DNA of 64,000 nucleotides from Bacteroidales bacterium (GCA_020026275.1 JAHHQQ010000002.1:123436-187435), one strand, 5' to 3'; numbered from the stretch's first letter, positions 51,530 through 60,698 are shown. Numbers and translations are program-made. Notes: generated by a model not told the origin, from the sequence alone.

Positions 51530-51562
51530 TAAAGATAGGATATTTTTGTGATAATCTGCAAA
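51530..51562 (-). promoter_or_regulatory. Promoter of the PCMD/glycan-type operon
   Basis: Minus strand TTTG (51562-51559), 21 nt, TATCTTTA (51537-51530): spacing is within consensus and the -7 box has one mismatch to TAnnTTTG. It lies about 25 nt before the PCMD ATG. Confidence 0.65.
51541..51548 (+). promoter_or_regulatory. -7 box for the M23 lipoprotein gene
   Basis: TATTTTTG matches TAnnTTTG, with TTTG at 51520-51523 (17-nt spacing, slightly short). It overlaps the divergent PCMD promoter, so the two could interfere. Confidence 0.5.
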
Positions 51563-51635
51563 TTTGCTTACTTTTAAAGGTTCTATCCAGTTTTTGGATT
51601 CATGTAGTTCGAGAGATTTAACAGATTAATTGAAG

Positions 51636-52952
51636 ATGAAGAAGATATTGCCTTTTCTAGTGTTTGCTTCCTTTGTTGTCTTGCTCTGTCTGCCGTCGTG
51701 TCAGTTCGGGAAAAAATCTGCAATGGTCGCAGGAAATGTTGAAAAACAGGATACCGTTTATCCTTTGGGGTTTTGTACAGATTCCTTTCGCATCGTGAAA
51801 GGAATTGTCCGAAGCGGGGAACCTTTTTCTGCTGTTTTGAGCAAAGTCGGGCTCTCTAATCAGGATGCCTATGATCTGGTTGTGGCGACGGATTCTCTCT
51901 TTGACCCTAAGAGACTGAGGGCCGGAAACAGTTATGAAGCCTATTATGACACGACTTCCACTTCCGGCGGACTGAAGTATCTGGTCTATCATCAGGACAA
52001 GATCAATATGCTGGTTTTTCATTGTCGTCCTCCTTTTCAGGCACGGCCTGTGCGGAAGAAGGTAGACATCATCCGGCAGTATGCGGATGTGACCATTTCT
52101 TCTTCTTTGTGGAACGATATGCTTGATGCGGAGGTTTCGCCTCTGATGATTGGGGAATTGTCGGATATCTACGCATGGACGATTGACTTTTTTTCTCTTC
52201 AGGACGGAGACCGCTTTCGGGTGCTGTACGGTCAGAAGGAATGTGAAGGGGAGATTGTTGGCATTGACAGTATTTATTATGCTGTCTTCAATCACAATCA
52301 GTCAGAATTCCCTGCTATTATGTACGATGCCGGAGAGGGGGGGAATCTGTATTGGAACGAAAAAGGAGAAAGTCTGAAGAAGGCTTTTCTCAAGGCACCT
52401 CTCAAATTCAAACGGATCAGTTCCGGCTTCTCCTATCATCGCAAGCATCCGGTGACCGGCAAGGTGAGAGCGCATACCGGCGTGGATTATGCGGCGCCGA
52501 CCGGTACTCCGGTCATGTCAATCGGGGACGGGACCGTTATCAGCAAGGGCTGGGGCGGCGGTGGCGGAAATACGGTCAAGATCCGTCACAACAGTGTCTA
52601 TACGACTGCCTATCTGCATCTCTCCAGATATGCGAATGGCCTCAAGGTCGGGGACCGTGTCCGTCAAGGAGATGTTATTGGTTATGTGGGGATGACTGGT
52701 ACAGCGACAGGCCCTCATCTGGATTTCCGTGTATGGAAGAACGGTACTCCAATCAATCCTCTTACGATGGAATCTCCATCTGTGGAACCGATCAGGAAGG
52801 AATTGCTCCCAAATCTGGATTCCGTCGCGGCCCATTATCGTTCTATTGTGGATTCTGTGGCTGCCGCACATCCCAGGTCTGCAGACGAGCAGAAAAACTA
52901 TAGTGTCCGTCTTCAGGAAAGGGAGGAGAAAACAAAAGGCCGCAGGATTTGA
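51636..52952 (+). CDS. M23-type peptidoglycan metallopeptidase lipoprotein, HxD in place of HxH
   Basis: Lipoprotein (C22 in LPSC) with a LysM/OapA-like N-terminal part (about 50-130) and a C-terminal M23 LytM fold. Seen: SGFSYHRKHPVTGK, H280-x3-D284 (HTGVD), H328 in YLHLSRYA, and the last motif H361-L-D363 where the usual sequence is H-x-H. Replacement of the last zinc-binding His by Asp may weaken or change metal binding. Such variants are, as I recall, common in Bacteroidota. Start chosen as the ATG at 51636; the TTG 6 nt earlier is less likely. Its stop codon sits in the loop of a terminator hairpin. Confidence 0.85.
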   Translation: MKKILPFLVFASFVVLLCLPSCQFGKKSAMVAGNVEKQDTVYPLGFCTDSFRIVKGIVRSGEPFSAVLSKVGLSNQDAYDLVVATDSLFDPKRLRAGNSYEAYYDTTSTSGGLKYLVYHQDKINMLVFHCRPPFQARPVRKKVDIIRQYADVTISSSLWNDMLDAEVSPLMIGELSDIYAWTIDFFSLQDGDRFRVLYGQKECEGEIVGIDSIYYAVFNHNQSEFPAIMYDAGEGGNLYWNEKGESLKKAFLKAPLKFKRISSGFSYHRKHPVTGKVRAHTGVDYAAPTGTPVMSIGDGTVISKGWGGGGGNTVKIRHNSVYTTAYLHLSRYANGLKVGDRVRQGDVIGYVGMTGTATGPHLDFRVWKNGTPINPLTMESPSVEPIRKELLPNLDSVAAHYRSIVDSVAAAHPRSADEQKNYSVRLQEREEKTKGRRI

Positions 52953-52972
52953 GTCCCTGCAGCCTTTCTTTT
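52935..52972 (+). terminator. Terminator hairpin enclosing the M23 stop codon
   Basis: AAAGGC-C-GCAGG / CCTGC-A-GCCTTT, 11 pairs with one mismatch, followed by CTTTT. The TGA stop at 52950-52952 lies in the 9-nt loop, so terminator and gene end overlap. A run on the left side allows use by the convergent YhhN gene. Confidence 0.75.
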
Positions 52973-52986
52973 CCGATGGAAGCCGC

Positions 52987-53715
52987 TTAGTTCAAGTTGC
53001 GTCTTTCATTGTAGAATTTGCCGATTCCATAGACAATGAATCCTTGTGCCATGGTATAGGTGAGCATAATCAGTTCGTGGCGGAAGGGAAAAGAAACATC
53101 AAGAAACTGGTTCAATCCTAACAGCGAATCTGAAAGGACAAAAAGGATCGTTCCGATAAATGCGAATTTGCCGCCTTCTAGCTTGAGAGCTGCGCAGCGT
53201 CCTGCCAGATAGGTCATGGAAAGCAGAATCCAAGCATAAATGCCGACATAGATGGAAAGAGCCGTGCTGAGTTTGGAAAGGCAAGTGCCCACCAAGACAG
53301 GAAGCAGGATGCAGCAAGTCAAATAGATGGTGATACGGAGAGCGGAAATTGGATTTTCCTTCATGGTATTTTCCCGGATGTTGGAACCGAAGATGGCAAT
53401 ATAGAAGATATGTCCCACCAGAAACGCGAGAAGTCCGTAGATGAATATCCGATTGCCGTCATAGAGAAGGAAGATGTCTCCGGCAGTATGGCAGGCAAGA
53501 GCTGCCATCAGAAAGCCGATGATGGCAGAAGGTGCTGACTTTGATTTGAATAAGATCAAGGCGGTGGCTGCCAGAACCGGCATCAGCATAGGTTTGACGA
53601 CAAAATGAAGATCGGCCAGACCGGCTGATATGGCAACGATGTCCAGGACTGCCAGGCAGATATAGAGGATTCCTGGAAATATCCATGCCTGTTTCTCGAT
53701 AGTGTGATTGTTCAT
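52987..53715 (-). CDS. YhhN/lysoplasmalogenase-like membrane protein
   Basis: About seven to eight membrane helices in 242 aa. Family motifs are HFVVKPMLMPVLA (the K-P of the YhhN/TMEM86 family), ACHTAGDIFLLYDG and FLVGHIFYIAIF, with Asp/His residues in the membrane like those proposed as catalytic in lysoplasmalogenases. Role in lipid metabolism is likely but not shown for bacterial members in general. I chose the ATG at 53715 (MNNHTIEKQAW); longer starts to 53847 have no family match. Confidence 0.8.
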   Translation of the reverse strand: MNNHTIEKQAWIFPGILYICLAVLDIVAISAGLADLHFVVKPMLMPVLAATALILFKSKSAPSAIIGFLMAALACHTAGDIFLLYDGNRIFIYGLLAFLVGHIFYIAIFGSNIRENTMKENPISALRITIYLTCCILLPVLVGTCLSKLSTALSIYVGIYAWILLSMTYLAGRCAALKLEGGKFAFIGTILFVLSDSLLGLNQFLDVSFPFRHELIMLTYTMAQGFIVYGIGKFYNERRNLN

Positions 53716-53783
53716 ATTCTTTGAAATTATCTTTTGGTAAGCCTCAAATCTTATGCCTGGAGTTTTCAGACATAAATTCCATA

Positions 53784-53791
53784 CAAAATTA
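53784..53791 (-). promoter_or_regulatory. -7 box for the YhhN gene
   Basis: TAATTTTG on the minus strand matches TAnnTTTG, about 70 nt before the ATG. No TTTG at -33. Confidence 0.45.
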
Positions 53792-53870
53792 ATAAAAATA
53801 TACTTTTTATGATATATTGCATTTGAAAACCTCTGATGCTTCAGCAAAGTGGCAGTTTTCGATTATTTGC

Positions 53871-53878
53871 TATATTTG
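53871..53878 (+). promoter_or_regulatory. -7 box for the DUF5686 gene
   Basis: TATATTTG matches TAnnTTTG and lies only about 18 nt before the TTG start at 53897, giving a leader of roughly 10 nt. Confidence 0.5.
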
Positions 53879-53896
53879 TTTGATAAATTGAAATAA

Positions 53897-56440
53897 TTGA
53901 GAAAGACATTATATATATCATATAGGATAATTGCAGTACTTGGAATTCTTCTGGTAGCCTCATTTGTGGCATCTGCCCAAACTACAAAAGTCAAGGGAAG
54001 AGTCACAGACAAGGATACGGGAGAAGGTCTTCCTTTTGTCGGCATCTACTTTAAGGGAACTCAAACGGGAGTGACGACTGACCTGGAAGGAAATTACATG
54101 CTGGAGGCCCGAGATCTTGGATCTGATGTTGTCGTCGCATTCCTGTTGGGCTACGAGTCTCAGGAAGAGAAAATTCATTTGGATGCTTACAACCATATAG
54201 ATTTCGCACTCAAGGTCAGCTCTGATTTGCTGGAAGCTTCGGTTGTCAAACCTGACGACAGCTATGTGAAATGGATTTTGTCACAGGTGAGTCGCCACCG
54301 GAAACGGAATGATCCGGAGGAACAAGAAAAATACCGTTGCCATGTCTATAACAAGATGGAGATGGATCTGAGCAATCCGGAAAAGAATCTGAATTGGAAG
54401 GCTTTCAGCAAACGTTTTGGCTTTGTCATGGACTATGTGGACACATCTGTTATTTCAGGAACGTCCTATCTTCCGGTCATGTTGTCAGAAGCGGTCACGA
54501 AAAGATATCATGACAAACCGGCAGGAGTGGACAAGGAGGTCATAGAAGCCAGCCAGATATCTGGACTCAATCCTGAAAATGCCCTCTTGCGTATGACAGG
54601 AAGCCTTCACATGAAAATTGATTTCTACAAGAATTTTATCCAGGCTGGCAATTTGAATATTCCTTCCCCCTTATCTTCCAATGGAAGTCTCTACTACAAT
54701 TATTATTTGATTGACAGCCTCCAGATTGACCGGCGGAAGACATACAAGATTCGTTTTCATCCGAAGAAGTTCATATCTTCACCTTCTCTGGATGGGGAGA
54801 TGTCCATTGATGCCATGGATTTTGCCCTGCGAGACTTGCATGCACGGCTTCAAAAAAGAGGAAACGTCAATTGGATCAGAGATCTGGTGATTGGGGTGGA
54901 ACATGAAAAACTGGGCGATTCTGTCTGGTTCTACAAGAATGAGAAACTCTATGCCGACTTCTCCCTGTTTTTGTCCGATTCTTCTGAACTGGCTTCTGTG
55001 ATCGGGCGCAGAGAACTGCTTTTCTATGATGTGGCGCTTGGAAAGGAAACATCCCGGAGAGTAGAAGACCAGAAATATGCAGAAGAACTGGAAGAGAATG
55101 CAAACCGGAGAAGCCCTGAATATTGGAGCCGGATCCGGCCGTATGAACTGAGCCAGAAAGAACAGAATATCTACAAGATGGTGGAGAGTGTCAAGCAGGT
55201 GCCGGCCTACAAGAATATCTATAAGTTGGTCAATACTTTTGCTGTAGGCTATTGGGATATCGGGCCTATTGGTCTGGGAACTTATGATCAGCTTACCAGC
55301 TACAACCAGCTGGAGGGGCGTCGCTTTCAGCTGGGATTGCGTACGAACCGTCATTTGAGCCGCAAGTTTCGGTTCACGGGATATGCGGCCTATGGCTTGA
55401 AAGACCATCGATGGAAAGGAGGGGGAGATGTCGAATATGTCTTTGGCAATCCTCCTATGCGAAAATTGTTTGCACATGCTCAGGTTGACATGTGTCAGCT
55501 GGGTAGAGGGGAGAAGGCTTTCTCGGAGACCAATGTCTTGTCCAACCTTTTTGCGAAAGGAGGCGGCGGTTATGTGAAGAAGAGCTGTGTGGATGAGTTC
55601 CTTGTCCGCTATGAACATGAGATCAACACTCATTTCAGCAATATGTTTTCATTCAGTTCCAAGCGAATTCATGCCAATGATTATGTACCGATGTTCCGCC
55701 CTGACAGTACTGCCATGAGCAGTGTGGCGGAGAATTATCTCCGTTATACCATGCGCTTTTCATGGGATGAAACCGTTGTCCGAGGTACATATGAGAACCA
55801 TTATCTCTATACAAAATATCCGGTAATCACCTTGGATTTTTTTGGTGGTTTCAAAGGCCTCAGGCAGAACGACTATAATTTCGCGAGAGCTGAGGCAACC
55901 ATCAGCTACCATCTCCAACTTCCTCCAATCGGAACCAGCAAGATCAAGTTCAATGCCGGTAAAATATTTGGCAAGGTCCCTTATCCGTTGTTGAAACTGC
56001 ATGAGGGCAATTCCACCTACTTTGTCGATCCGTCGGCGTTTGCTTGTATGGATTATTATGAGTTTGCTTCCGATGCTTGGGTGAGTTGCCTGTGGGAGCA
56101 TAATTTTGAAGGGTTCTTTCTAGGCAAGATACCCCTGGTCCGGAAATTGAATTTGAGGGAAATATTTAATGTCAAGGCTGTGTATGGAACCATATCGGAC
56201 CAAAATGACGGCTCTCTTGGGCCGGCGACTTCACAGAATGCTTTTCTCTTGTTCCCGGAAGGAATGAAAGAATTGAAAACGCCTTACGTGGAAGTCGGTG
56301 TCGGAATTTCCAATATATTCCGATTGTTTCGGATCGATTTCAATTGGCGTTTGACGCATGCACGACACGAAATAGGCGGGAAGATGGAAAAGGTACCTCA
56401 TCGGATGTCAGTCAATGTGGGTTTTGAAATTAATTTCTAA
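53897..56440 (+). CDS. DUF5686 / carboxypeptidase-regulatory-like outer-membrane protein, TTG start
   Basis: 847 aa. Signal peptide (1-27, ending ASAQ), then a carboxypeptidase-D regulatory-like beta sandwich (30-115, with GRVTDKDTGEGLPFVGIYFKGT as in TonB-linked proteins). A central domain (120-380) and a large C-terminal beta-barrel-like part rich in aromatic-ended strands (450-847, closing NVGFEINF) follow. This matches the DUF5686 proteins of Bacteroidota outer membranes, whose job is unknown. No ATG exists before the signal peptide; the TTG at 53897 (MRKTLYISYRIIAVLG) is the only sensible start. Not a SusC: no TonB box or plug seen. Confidence 0.85.
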   Translation: MRKTLYISYRIIAVLGILLVASFVASAQTTKVKGRVTDKDTGEGLPFVGIYFKGTQTGVTTDLEGNYMLEARDLGSDVVVAFLLGYESQEEKIHLDAYNHIDFALKVSSDLLEASVVKPDDSYVKWILSQVSRHRKRNDPEEQEKYRCHVYNKMEMDLSNPEKNLNWKAFSKRFGFVMDYVDTSVISGTSYLPVMLSEAVTKRYHDKPAGVDKEVIEASQISGLNPENALLRMTGSLHMKIDFYKNFIQAGNLNIPSPLSSNGSLYYNYYLIDSLQIDRRKTYKIRFHPKKFISSPSLDGEMSIDAMDFALRDLHARLQKRGNVNWIRDLVIGVEHEKLGDSVWFYKNEKLYADFSLFLSDSSELASVIGRRELLFYDVALGKETSRRVEDQKYAEELEENANRRSPEYWSRIRPYELSQKEQNIYKMVESVKQVPAYKNIYKLVNTFAVGYWDIGPIGLGTYDQLTSYNQLEGRRFQLGLRTNRHLSRKFRFTGYAAYGLKDHRWKGGGDVEYVFGNPPMRKLFAHAQVDMCQLGRGEKAFSETNVLSNLFAKGGGGYVKKSCVDEFLVRYEHEINTHFSNMFSFSSKRIHANDYVPMFRPDSTAMSSVAENYLRYTMRFSWDETVVRGTYENHYLYTKYPVITLDFFGGFKGLRQNDYNFARAEATISYHLQLPPIGTSKIKFNAGKIFGKVPYPLLKLHEGNSTYFVDPSAFACMDYYEFASDAWVSCLWEHNFEGFFLGKIPLVRKLNLREIFNVKAVYGTISDQNDGSLGPATSQNAFLLFPEGMKELKTPYVEVGVGISNIFRLFRIDFNWRLTHARHEIGGKMEKVPHRMSVNVGFEINF

Positions 56441-56453
56441 ATCTGTAAATTTG
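56423..56453 (+). promoter_or_regulatory. Consensus promoter for the GlcNAc-kinase-like gene
   Basis: TTTG at 56423-56426, 19 nt, TAAATTTG at 56446-56453: full consensus. The -33 lies inside the end of the DUF5686 gene. Confidence 0.8.
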
Positions 56454-56498
56454 ATTTTCCTAATCAAGAATTAATTAACGTATAAAAATTTAAAAATT

Positions 56499-57347
56499 AT
56501 GATATTGATTGCCGACAGCGGTTCTACCAAAACCGATTGGGCTGCCATTGAAGCAGGAAAGGTAGCATTCCAATTCCAGACCAAGGGATACAATCCCAAT
56601 TTCATTTCCAAGGAAGACATCATTGCGGACTTTACCAGCCTGGCACCGGAAGGATTTGACTACGATGCCGTGAAGGAGGTCTATTTCTATGGCTCCGGAG
56701 TGTCCGATATGATGAAACCTTACATGAATGACGTGTTGGGCAGAATGTTCACCAAGGCTGAAACCATCTATTCCGCTTCCGACCTGCTCGCTTCCTGCAA
56801 AGCCGTTTTGGGTGACAACAGAGGAATTGCCGCCATTTTGGGAACGGGTTCCAACTCCTGCCTCTTCGACGGAAATGACGTGGAGATGAAGGTGGATGCA
56901 CTGGGCTACATCATGGGCGACGAAGGCAGCGGCTCTTACATCGGCAAACGTCTCATCGGCGACTATCTGCGCAAGAACATGCCGGAGAATGTCCGGGAAA
57001 TGTTCGCTCCTGTCATCGGCAAGACCAGGGATGAAATCATCAAGCAGATCTACACCCAGCCTGCTCCGAACAAATATTGCGCTCAGTTCACCAAGTTTGT
57101 GGGAGAGAACATGGACAAAGATCCGTACTTCCATGCACTCGTCAAATCCGCCTTTGTGGACTTCTTCAACAATGTGATTACGCATTATCCTGATTATCAG
57201 AAATATACATTCAACAGCGTGGGCTCTATCTGCTATCACTTCGAGTCTGTTCTGAGAGAGGTGGCCGCTGAATACGGCATGACCGTGGGCGTGATCATCA
57301 AGGCTCCTATGGACAAGCTGATTGAATATTATTCCCAGAAAGCATAA
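56499..57347 (+). CDS. BadF/BcrA-type ATPase, N-acetylglucosamine kinase-like
   Basis: 282-aa cytosolic enzyme of the ASKHA (actin/hexokinase) fold. Phosphate-1 loop IADSGSTKTDWA (4-15), adenosine/phosphate-2 AAILGTGSNSCLFDG, and a GDEGSGSYIGKRL segment are those of the N-acetylglucosamine kinase group in BadF/BadG/BcrA. It likely phosphorylates an amino sugar with ATP, but related family members act on other substrates. The HI0933-type flavoprotein gene follows 25 bp later. Confidence 0.85.
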   Translation: MILIADSGSTKTDWAAIEAGKVAFQFQTKGYNPNFISKEDIIADFTSLAPEGFDYDAVKEVYFYGSGVSDMMKPYMNDVLGRMFTKAETIYSASDLLASCKAVLGDNRGIAAILGTGSNSCLFDGNDVEMKVDALGYIMGDEGSGSYIGKRLIGDYLRKNMPENVREMFAPVIGKTRDEIIKQIYTQPAPNKYCAQFTKFVGENMDKDPYFHALVKSAFVDFFNNVITHYPDYQKYTFNSVGSICYHFESVLREVAAEYGMTVGVIIKAPMDKLIEYYSQKA

Positions 57348-57372
57348 TTGAACTGTCTCCTCTGGTTATCTG

Positions 57373-58617
57373 ATGCCCAAGAAATTTGCAATAACAGGAG
57401 CTGGCGCCGCAGGGTGTCTCTGTGCGATTGAAATCAAACGGAGGTGTCCGGATGCGGAGGTGGAAATCTTCGAAGCAGGCAGCCGGCCCCTGGCGAAAGT
57501 GGCCGTGACCGGAGGGGGACGTTGTAATCTGACCAATGATTTTGAGGGGATCAGAAGCCTTTCGGAGGCTTATCCGAGAGGGGACAAACTGATGAAGCGG
57601 CTCTTTCACCGTTTCAACCATCAGAATACATTGGAATGGTTTGAAAGATTGGGTGTCTGCTGTGTGACTCAGGAAGATCATTGCATCTTCCCGGTCACGC
57701 AAGATGCCATGACAATCGTTCGGGCGCTTGCCGGTCAGATGGGACGGCTGGGGGTGCGTCTTCATGTAAGGCATAAGGTATATGGAATCCAACCTTTGCT
57801 TGAATCTTCCGGCTATCGTCTGCATTTCGCGGATGCGGGCCTTCCTGCTCATGACTGTGACGTGCTGGTGGTGACAGCAGGCGGTTTTCCGCGCTCCGGC
57901 CAATATGCGTTGTTCGAACAGCTTGACCTGGATATTGTCGAACCGGTCCCATCTTTGTTCGCTTTCACTCAGGAGGATCCGGCCATGAAACAGCTGGCTG
58001 GAGCGGTCGTGGACCTGGTTTCGGTGGGAATTGTCGGGACCCGTTTCCGTTCGGAAGGGCCTCTGCTCATCACCGATTTCGGACTGAGCGGTCCGGCTAT
58101 CCTCAAATTGTCTTCCTATGCCGCCCGTTATCTGCACGACAACGGTTATGTCTGTGACTTGAATGTCAACTGGATGGGGGAGAGCAAGAGGGACGAGGTC
58201 CGTTCTGCTGTGGAAGAGATGGCCCGGGCCAATGAACAGAAACTGATTTCTTCTATCCATCCTCCGGCTTTGTCCTCCCGACTTTGGAGATGGCTGCTTG
58301 GCCGTTCCGGGATACCGGCCGATCTGAGGTGGAAAGCACTTGACAAGAAGAACCGCAACCGGCTTGTCGAGATGCTGGTCAATGACCCGATTCATGTCTC
58401 GGGCAAGAACCGGTTCCGGGAGGAATTCGTCACTTGCGGTGGGGTCGCCCTGTCCAATCTCAATCTCAACACCTTGGAATCCCGTAAGCATCCGGGGCTG
58501 TATTTTGCCGGCGAAATTCTGGATATCGATGCCATCACAGGAGGCTTCAATCTGCAGGCGGCCTGGACAACCGGTTTTGTCGTGGCAGAAAATGCGGCCA
58601 ATGGTCAGGTAAAATGA
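57373..58617 (+). CDS. HI0933/BaiN-type NAD(P)/FAD oxidoreductase
   Basis: 414-aa flavoprotein. FAD-binding Rossmann motif ITGAGAAGCLCAIEI (7-21), the family hallmark KVAVTGGGRCNLTND (near 45), DVLVVTAGGFPRSG and a C-terminal GLYFAGEILDIDAITGGFNLQAAW. The group includes BaiN (bile-acid related) and proteins annotated aminoacetone oxidase; the reaction here is unknown. It is followed by a 120-bp gap and the lipid gene pair. Confidence 0.88.
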   Translation: MPKKFAITGAGAAGCLCAIEIKRRCPDAEVEIFEAGSRPLAKVAVTGGGRCNLTNDFEGIRSLSEAYPRGDKLMKRLFHRFNHQNTLEWFERLGVCCVTQEDHCIFPVTQDAMTIVRALAGQMGRLGVRLHVRHKVYGIQPLLESSGYRLHFADAGLPAHDCDVLVVTAGGFPRSGQYALFEQLDLDIVEPVPSLFAFTQEDPAMKQLAGAVVDLVSVGIVGTRFRSEGPLLITDFGLSGPAILKLSSYAARYLHDNGYVCDLNVNWMGESKRDEVRSAVEEMARANEQKLISSIHPPALSSRLWRWLLGRSGIPADLRWKALDKKNRNRLVEMLVNDPIHVSGKNRFREEFVTCGGVALSNLNLNTLESRKHPGLYFAGEILDIDAITGGFNLQAAWTTGFVVAENAANGQVK

Positions 58618-58739
58618 TTATATTTACAGTTTGAATTTTCTAAAAGGGCCGCAGGGTATCAGAAGATCTTATCGGGGTCTTATTTTTGCGCGACTTTTTT
58701 ACTTTAATTATTATATTGGAACATTAAATAAATTCTAAC

Positions 58740-59438
58740 ATGGAAAGAAAACAAGCAGAGAGGATTCAGACTTCTATTCTGAATGCTGCTGAAAAAAAAG
58801 TTTTAGTCTGGTTGGCAGAAAGGCAACCTAAATGGGTCACTTCAGATCTGTTGACTTTCATCGGTTTTTTGGGTGCTGTCATCATTGCCGTTGGTTACGC
58901 ACTGTCTGGCATCAGTATCAACTATCTTTGGCTGGCTTCTTTCGGCTTTCTGGTCAATTGGTACGGCGACTCTATGGATGGTACTCTTGCAAGAGTGCGT
59001 AAACAGCAGAGACCGAAATATGGTTTCTTCCTGGATCACAATGTAGACTGCATCAATGAGTCTATCATGTTCATCGGAGCTGGTCTTTCTCCGCTTTTGG
59101 ACTTGAACATTGCCTTCCTCGTATTGACAGCTTATCTGATTCTGTCCATTTCCGTCTATATCAACACTCATCTGAAGAATGAGTTCAAATTGACTTACGG
59201 TAAGATGGGACCTACAGAACTTCGTCTGATTATCGTCATAGCCAATACGCTCTTTATCTTCTTTAGGCCTCTCAGGGACTTTATGTGGAACTTCTCGCTG
59301 TGTAAGTGGAATGTCAGCCTGACCCTTCTGGATATCATAGCCTTGACTATTTTTGCATTGCTGATGACCTTCTATTTCTACAATCTTGTAAAAGATGGAA
59401 AGGGCTATGCCGAAATGGAACCTTTGAATAACAAATGA
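58740..59438 (+). CDS. CDP-alcohol phosphatidyltransferase-family protein
   Basis: Membrane enzyme of 232 aa, about six helices. It exchanges the CMP of a CDP-linked lipid for an alcohol. Motif residues are D80-G81-x2-A84-R85, G95-x3-D99-x3-D103, with nine residues between R85 and G95; the standard motif has eight. All catalytic Asp are present. The next gene, one base on, is a PlsC-like acyltransferase, so the two likely build one lipid. Product not determined. Confidence 0.88.
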   Translation: MERKQAERIQTSILNAAEKKVLVWLAERQPKWVTSDLLTFIGFLGAVIIAVGYALSGISINYLWLASFGFLVNWYGDSMDGTLARVRKQQRPKYGFFLDHNVDCINESIMFIGAGLSPLLDLNIAFLVLTAYLILSISVYINTHLKNEFKLTYGKMGPTELRLIIVIANTLFIFFRPLRDFMWNFSLCKWNVSLTLLDIIALTIFALLMTFYFYNLVKDGKGYAEMEPLNNK

Positions 59439-59439
59439 T

Positions 59440-60294
59440 ATGGCTCTGATTGAGATTTCCGATTTGGAAAAGATGTCTCCTGTCTTCAGGGGAAAGATAG
59501 GAAATGCTTTTGCCCGCTGGGCTATGCATGTGACGGCTCTGGATGATGTGTGCAAGGTATATGATGGGGCCTGTATGCATCAGGGGACAGATTTCGCCAA
59601 ATATGTACTCAAGAATATGGGTGTTGACTATAAGGTGGGCGGCCAGGAAAATCTGGCTGCCCTTCCTTCTTCCAATTTCCTGACCATCAGCAATCATATA
59701 TATGGAAGTTTGGACGGATTGATGTTGGCGGATTATTTCGGACACCTTTATCCTGGTTACAAGATTATGGTCAACAAGACATTGAGCATCTTGAAGGCCT
59801 TTGAGCCATCATTCATTACTGTGATTCCTACTGGACAGACACGTACGGCCGCCACGAAGGAAAGTATCAATGGGGTGAGATTGAGTCTGAAGCATCTGCG
59901 TGAGGGAAATTCCATTGGCTTTTTCCCTGCGGGGGCTGTTTCAAACTATGATCTCAAAACTCACCAGATTTTGGACAGAGAATGGCAGGAAGCAGTCGTC
60001 CGTCTCATCAAGAAAGCGCATGTCCCGATTGTTCCGGTACGTTTTTTTGACCATCATTCCATGTTTTTTTACTATCTTGGACTCATTGACTGGCGCTTGA
60101 GGTTGTTGAGGCTTCCGAAAGAGACAGTCACGAAGGGTGGCAAACTGATCCGTATGGGAATTGGCAAGGTGATTTCGGTGGAGGAGCAGGATGCACATCC
60201 AGACATCAGGGATTATTCAGATTTTCTTAGAAAATCAGTTTACGGAATGGAAATTCCTGATAACTTGGTGGATAGAAGTGCCATGGATTTTTGA
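59440..60294 (+). CDS. PlsC-like 1-acylglycerol-3-phosphate acyltransferase family protein
   Basis: 284-aa acyltransferase, mostly cytosolic face of the membrane. The catalytic His-Asp pair is N-H86-I-Y-G-S-L-D92, an H-x5-D in place of the usual H-x4-D. The phosphate-binding motif GFFPAGAVSNY (near 165) and VPIVPVRFF (near 197) follow in order. It begins 1 nt after the CDP-alcohol enzyme and is surely co-translated. Substrate is likely a lysolipid or glycerophosphate; an ornithine-lipid or hemolysin-type acyltransferase is an alternative. Confidence 0.85.
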   Translation: MALIEISDLEKMSPVFRGKIGNAFARWAMHVTALDDVCKVYDGACMHQGTDFAKYVLKNMGVDYKVGGQENLAALPSSNFLTISNHIYGSLDGLMLADYFGHLYPGYKIMVNKTLSILKAFEPSFITVIPTGQTRTAATKESINGVRLSLKHLREGNSIGFFPAGAVSNYDLKTHQILDREWQEAVVRLIKKAHVPIVPVRFFDHHSMFFYYLGLIDWRLRLLRLPKETVTKGGKLIRMGIGKVISVEEQDAHPDIRDYSDFLRKSVYGMEIPDNLVDRSAMDF

Positions 60295-60323
60295 TTTTGG
60301 TAATATTTCAATATGTTTCAATT

Positions 60324-60698
60324 ATGATAAAAATCAATACAGAGGCAGCTCCTGCTGCCATAGGACCTTATAGTCAGGCCATACTTGCAGGTAATTTTAT
60401 CTTTACTTCCGGCCAACTTCCTATTGATCCGGCTACAGGTGCTTTTCCAGAGGGAGGAGTCCAAGCTCAGACAAGACAATCTTTGTCGAACATCAAGACC
60501 ATTCTTGCCGCTGGCGGAATGGATTTGTCCAATGTTGTCAAGACCAATGTTTTTCTTGCAGATATGGGGGACTTTGCAGCCATGAATGAAATTTATTCCG
60601 AGTTCTTTTCAGAACCTTTTCCAGCTCGCTCTGCGGTGGCGGTCAAGGCTCTTCCGAAAGGCGCATTGGTAGAAATTGAATGTATTGCACATAAATAA
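60324..60698 (+). CDS. ridA: RidA family enamine/imine deaminase
   Basis: 124-aa trimeric deaminase that clears reactive enamines from PLP enzymes. Family motifs: IGPYSQAILAGNFIFTSGQ, the QTRQSLSNIKTIL helix, and the C-terminal ARSAVAVKALPKGALVEIECIA with the active-site Arg. The ATG at 60324 gives MIKINTEAAPAAIGPYSQ; upstream TTG is unlikely. It is 29 bp after the PlsC-like gene. Confidence 0.95.
   Translation: MIKINTEAAPAAIGPYSQAILAGNFIFTSGQLPIDPATGAFPEGGVQAQTRQSLSNIKTILAAGGMDLSNVVKTNVFLADMGDFAAMNEIYSEFFSEPFPARSAVAVKALPKGALVEIECIAHK

Noticed and set aside
53897..56440. Calling the DUF5686 protein a SusC/TonB-dependent transporter because of its N-terminal regulatory domain
   Set aside because: No TonB box or plug domain is visible, no SusD follows, and the middle part matches DUF5686 better.
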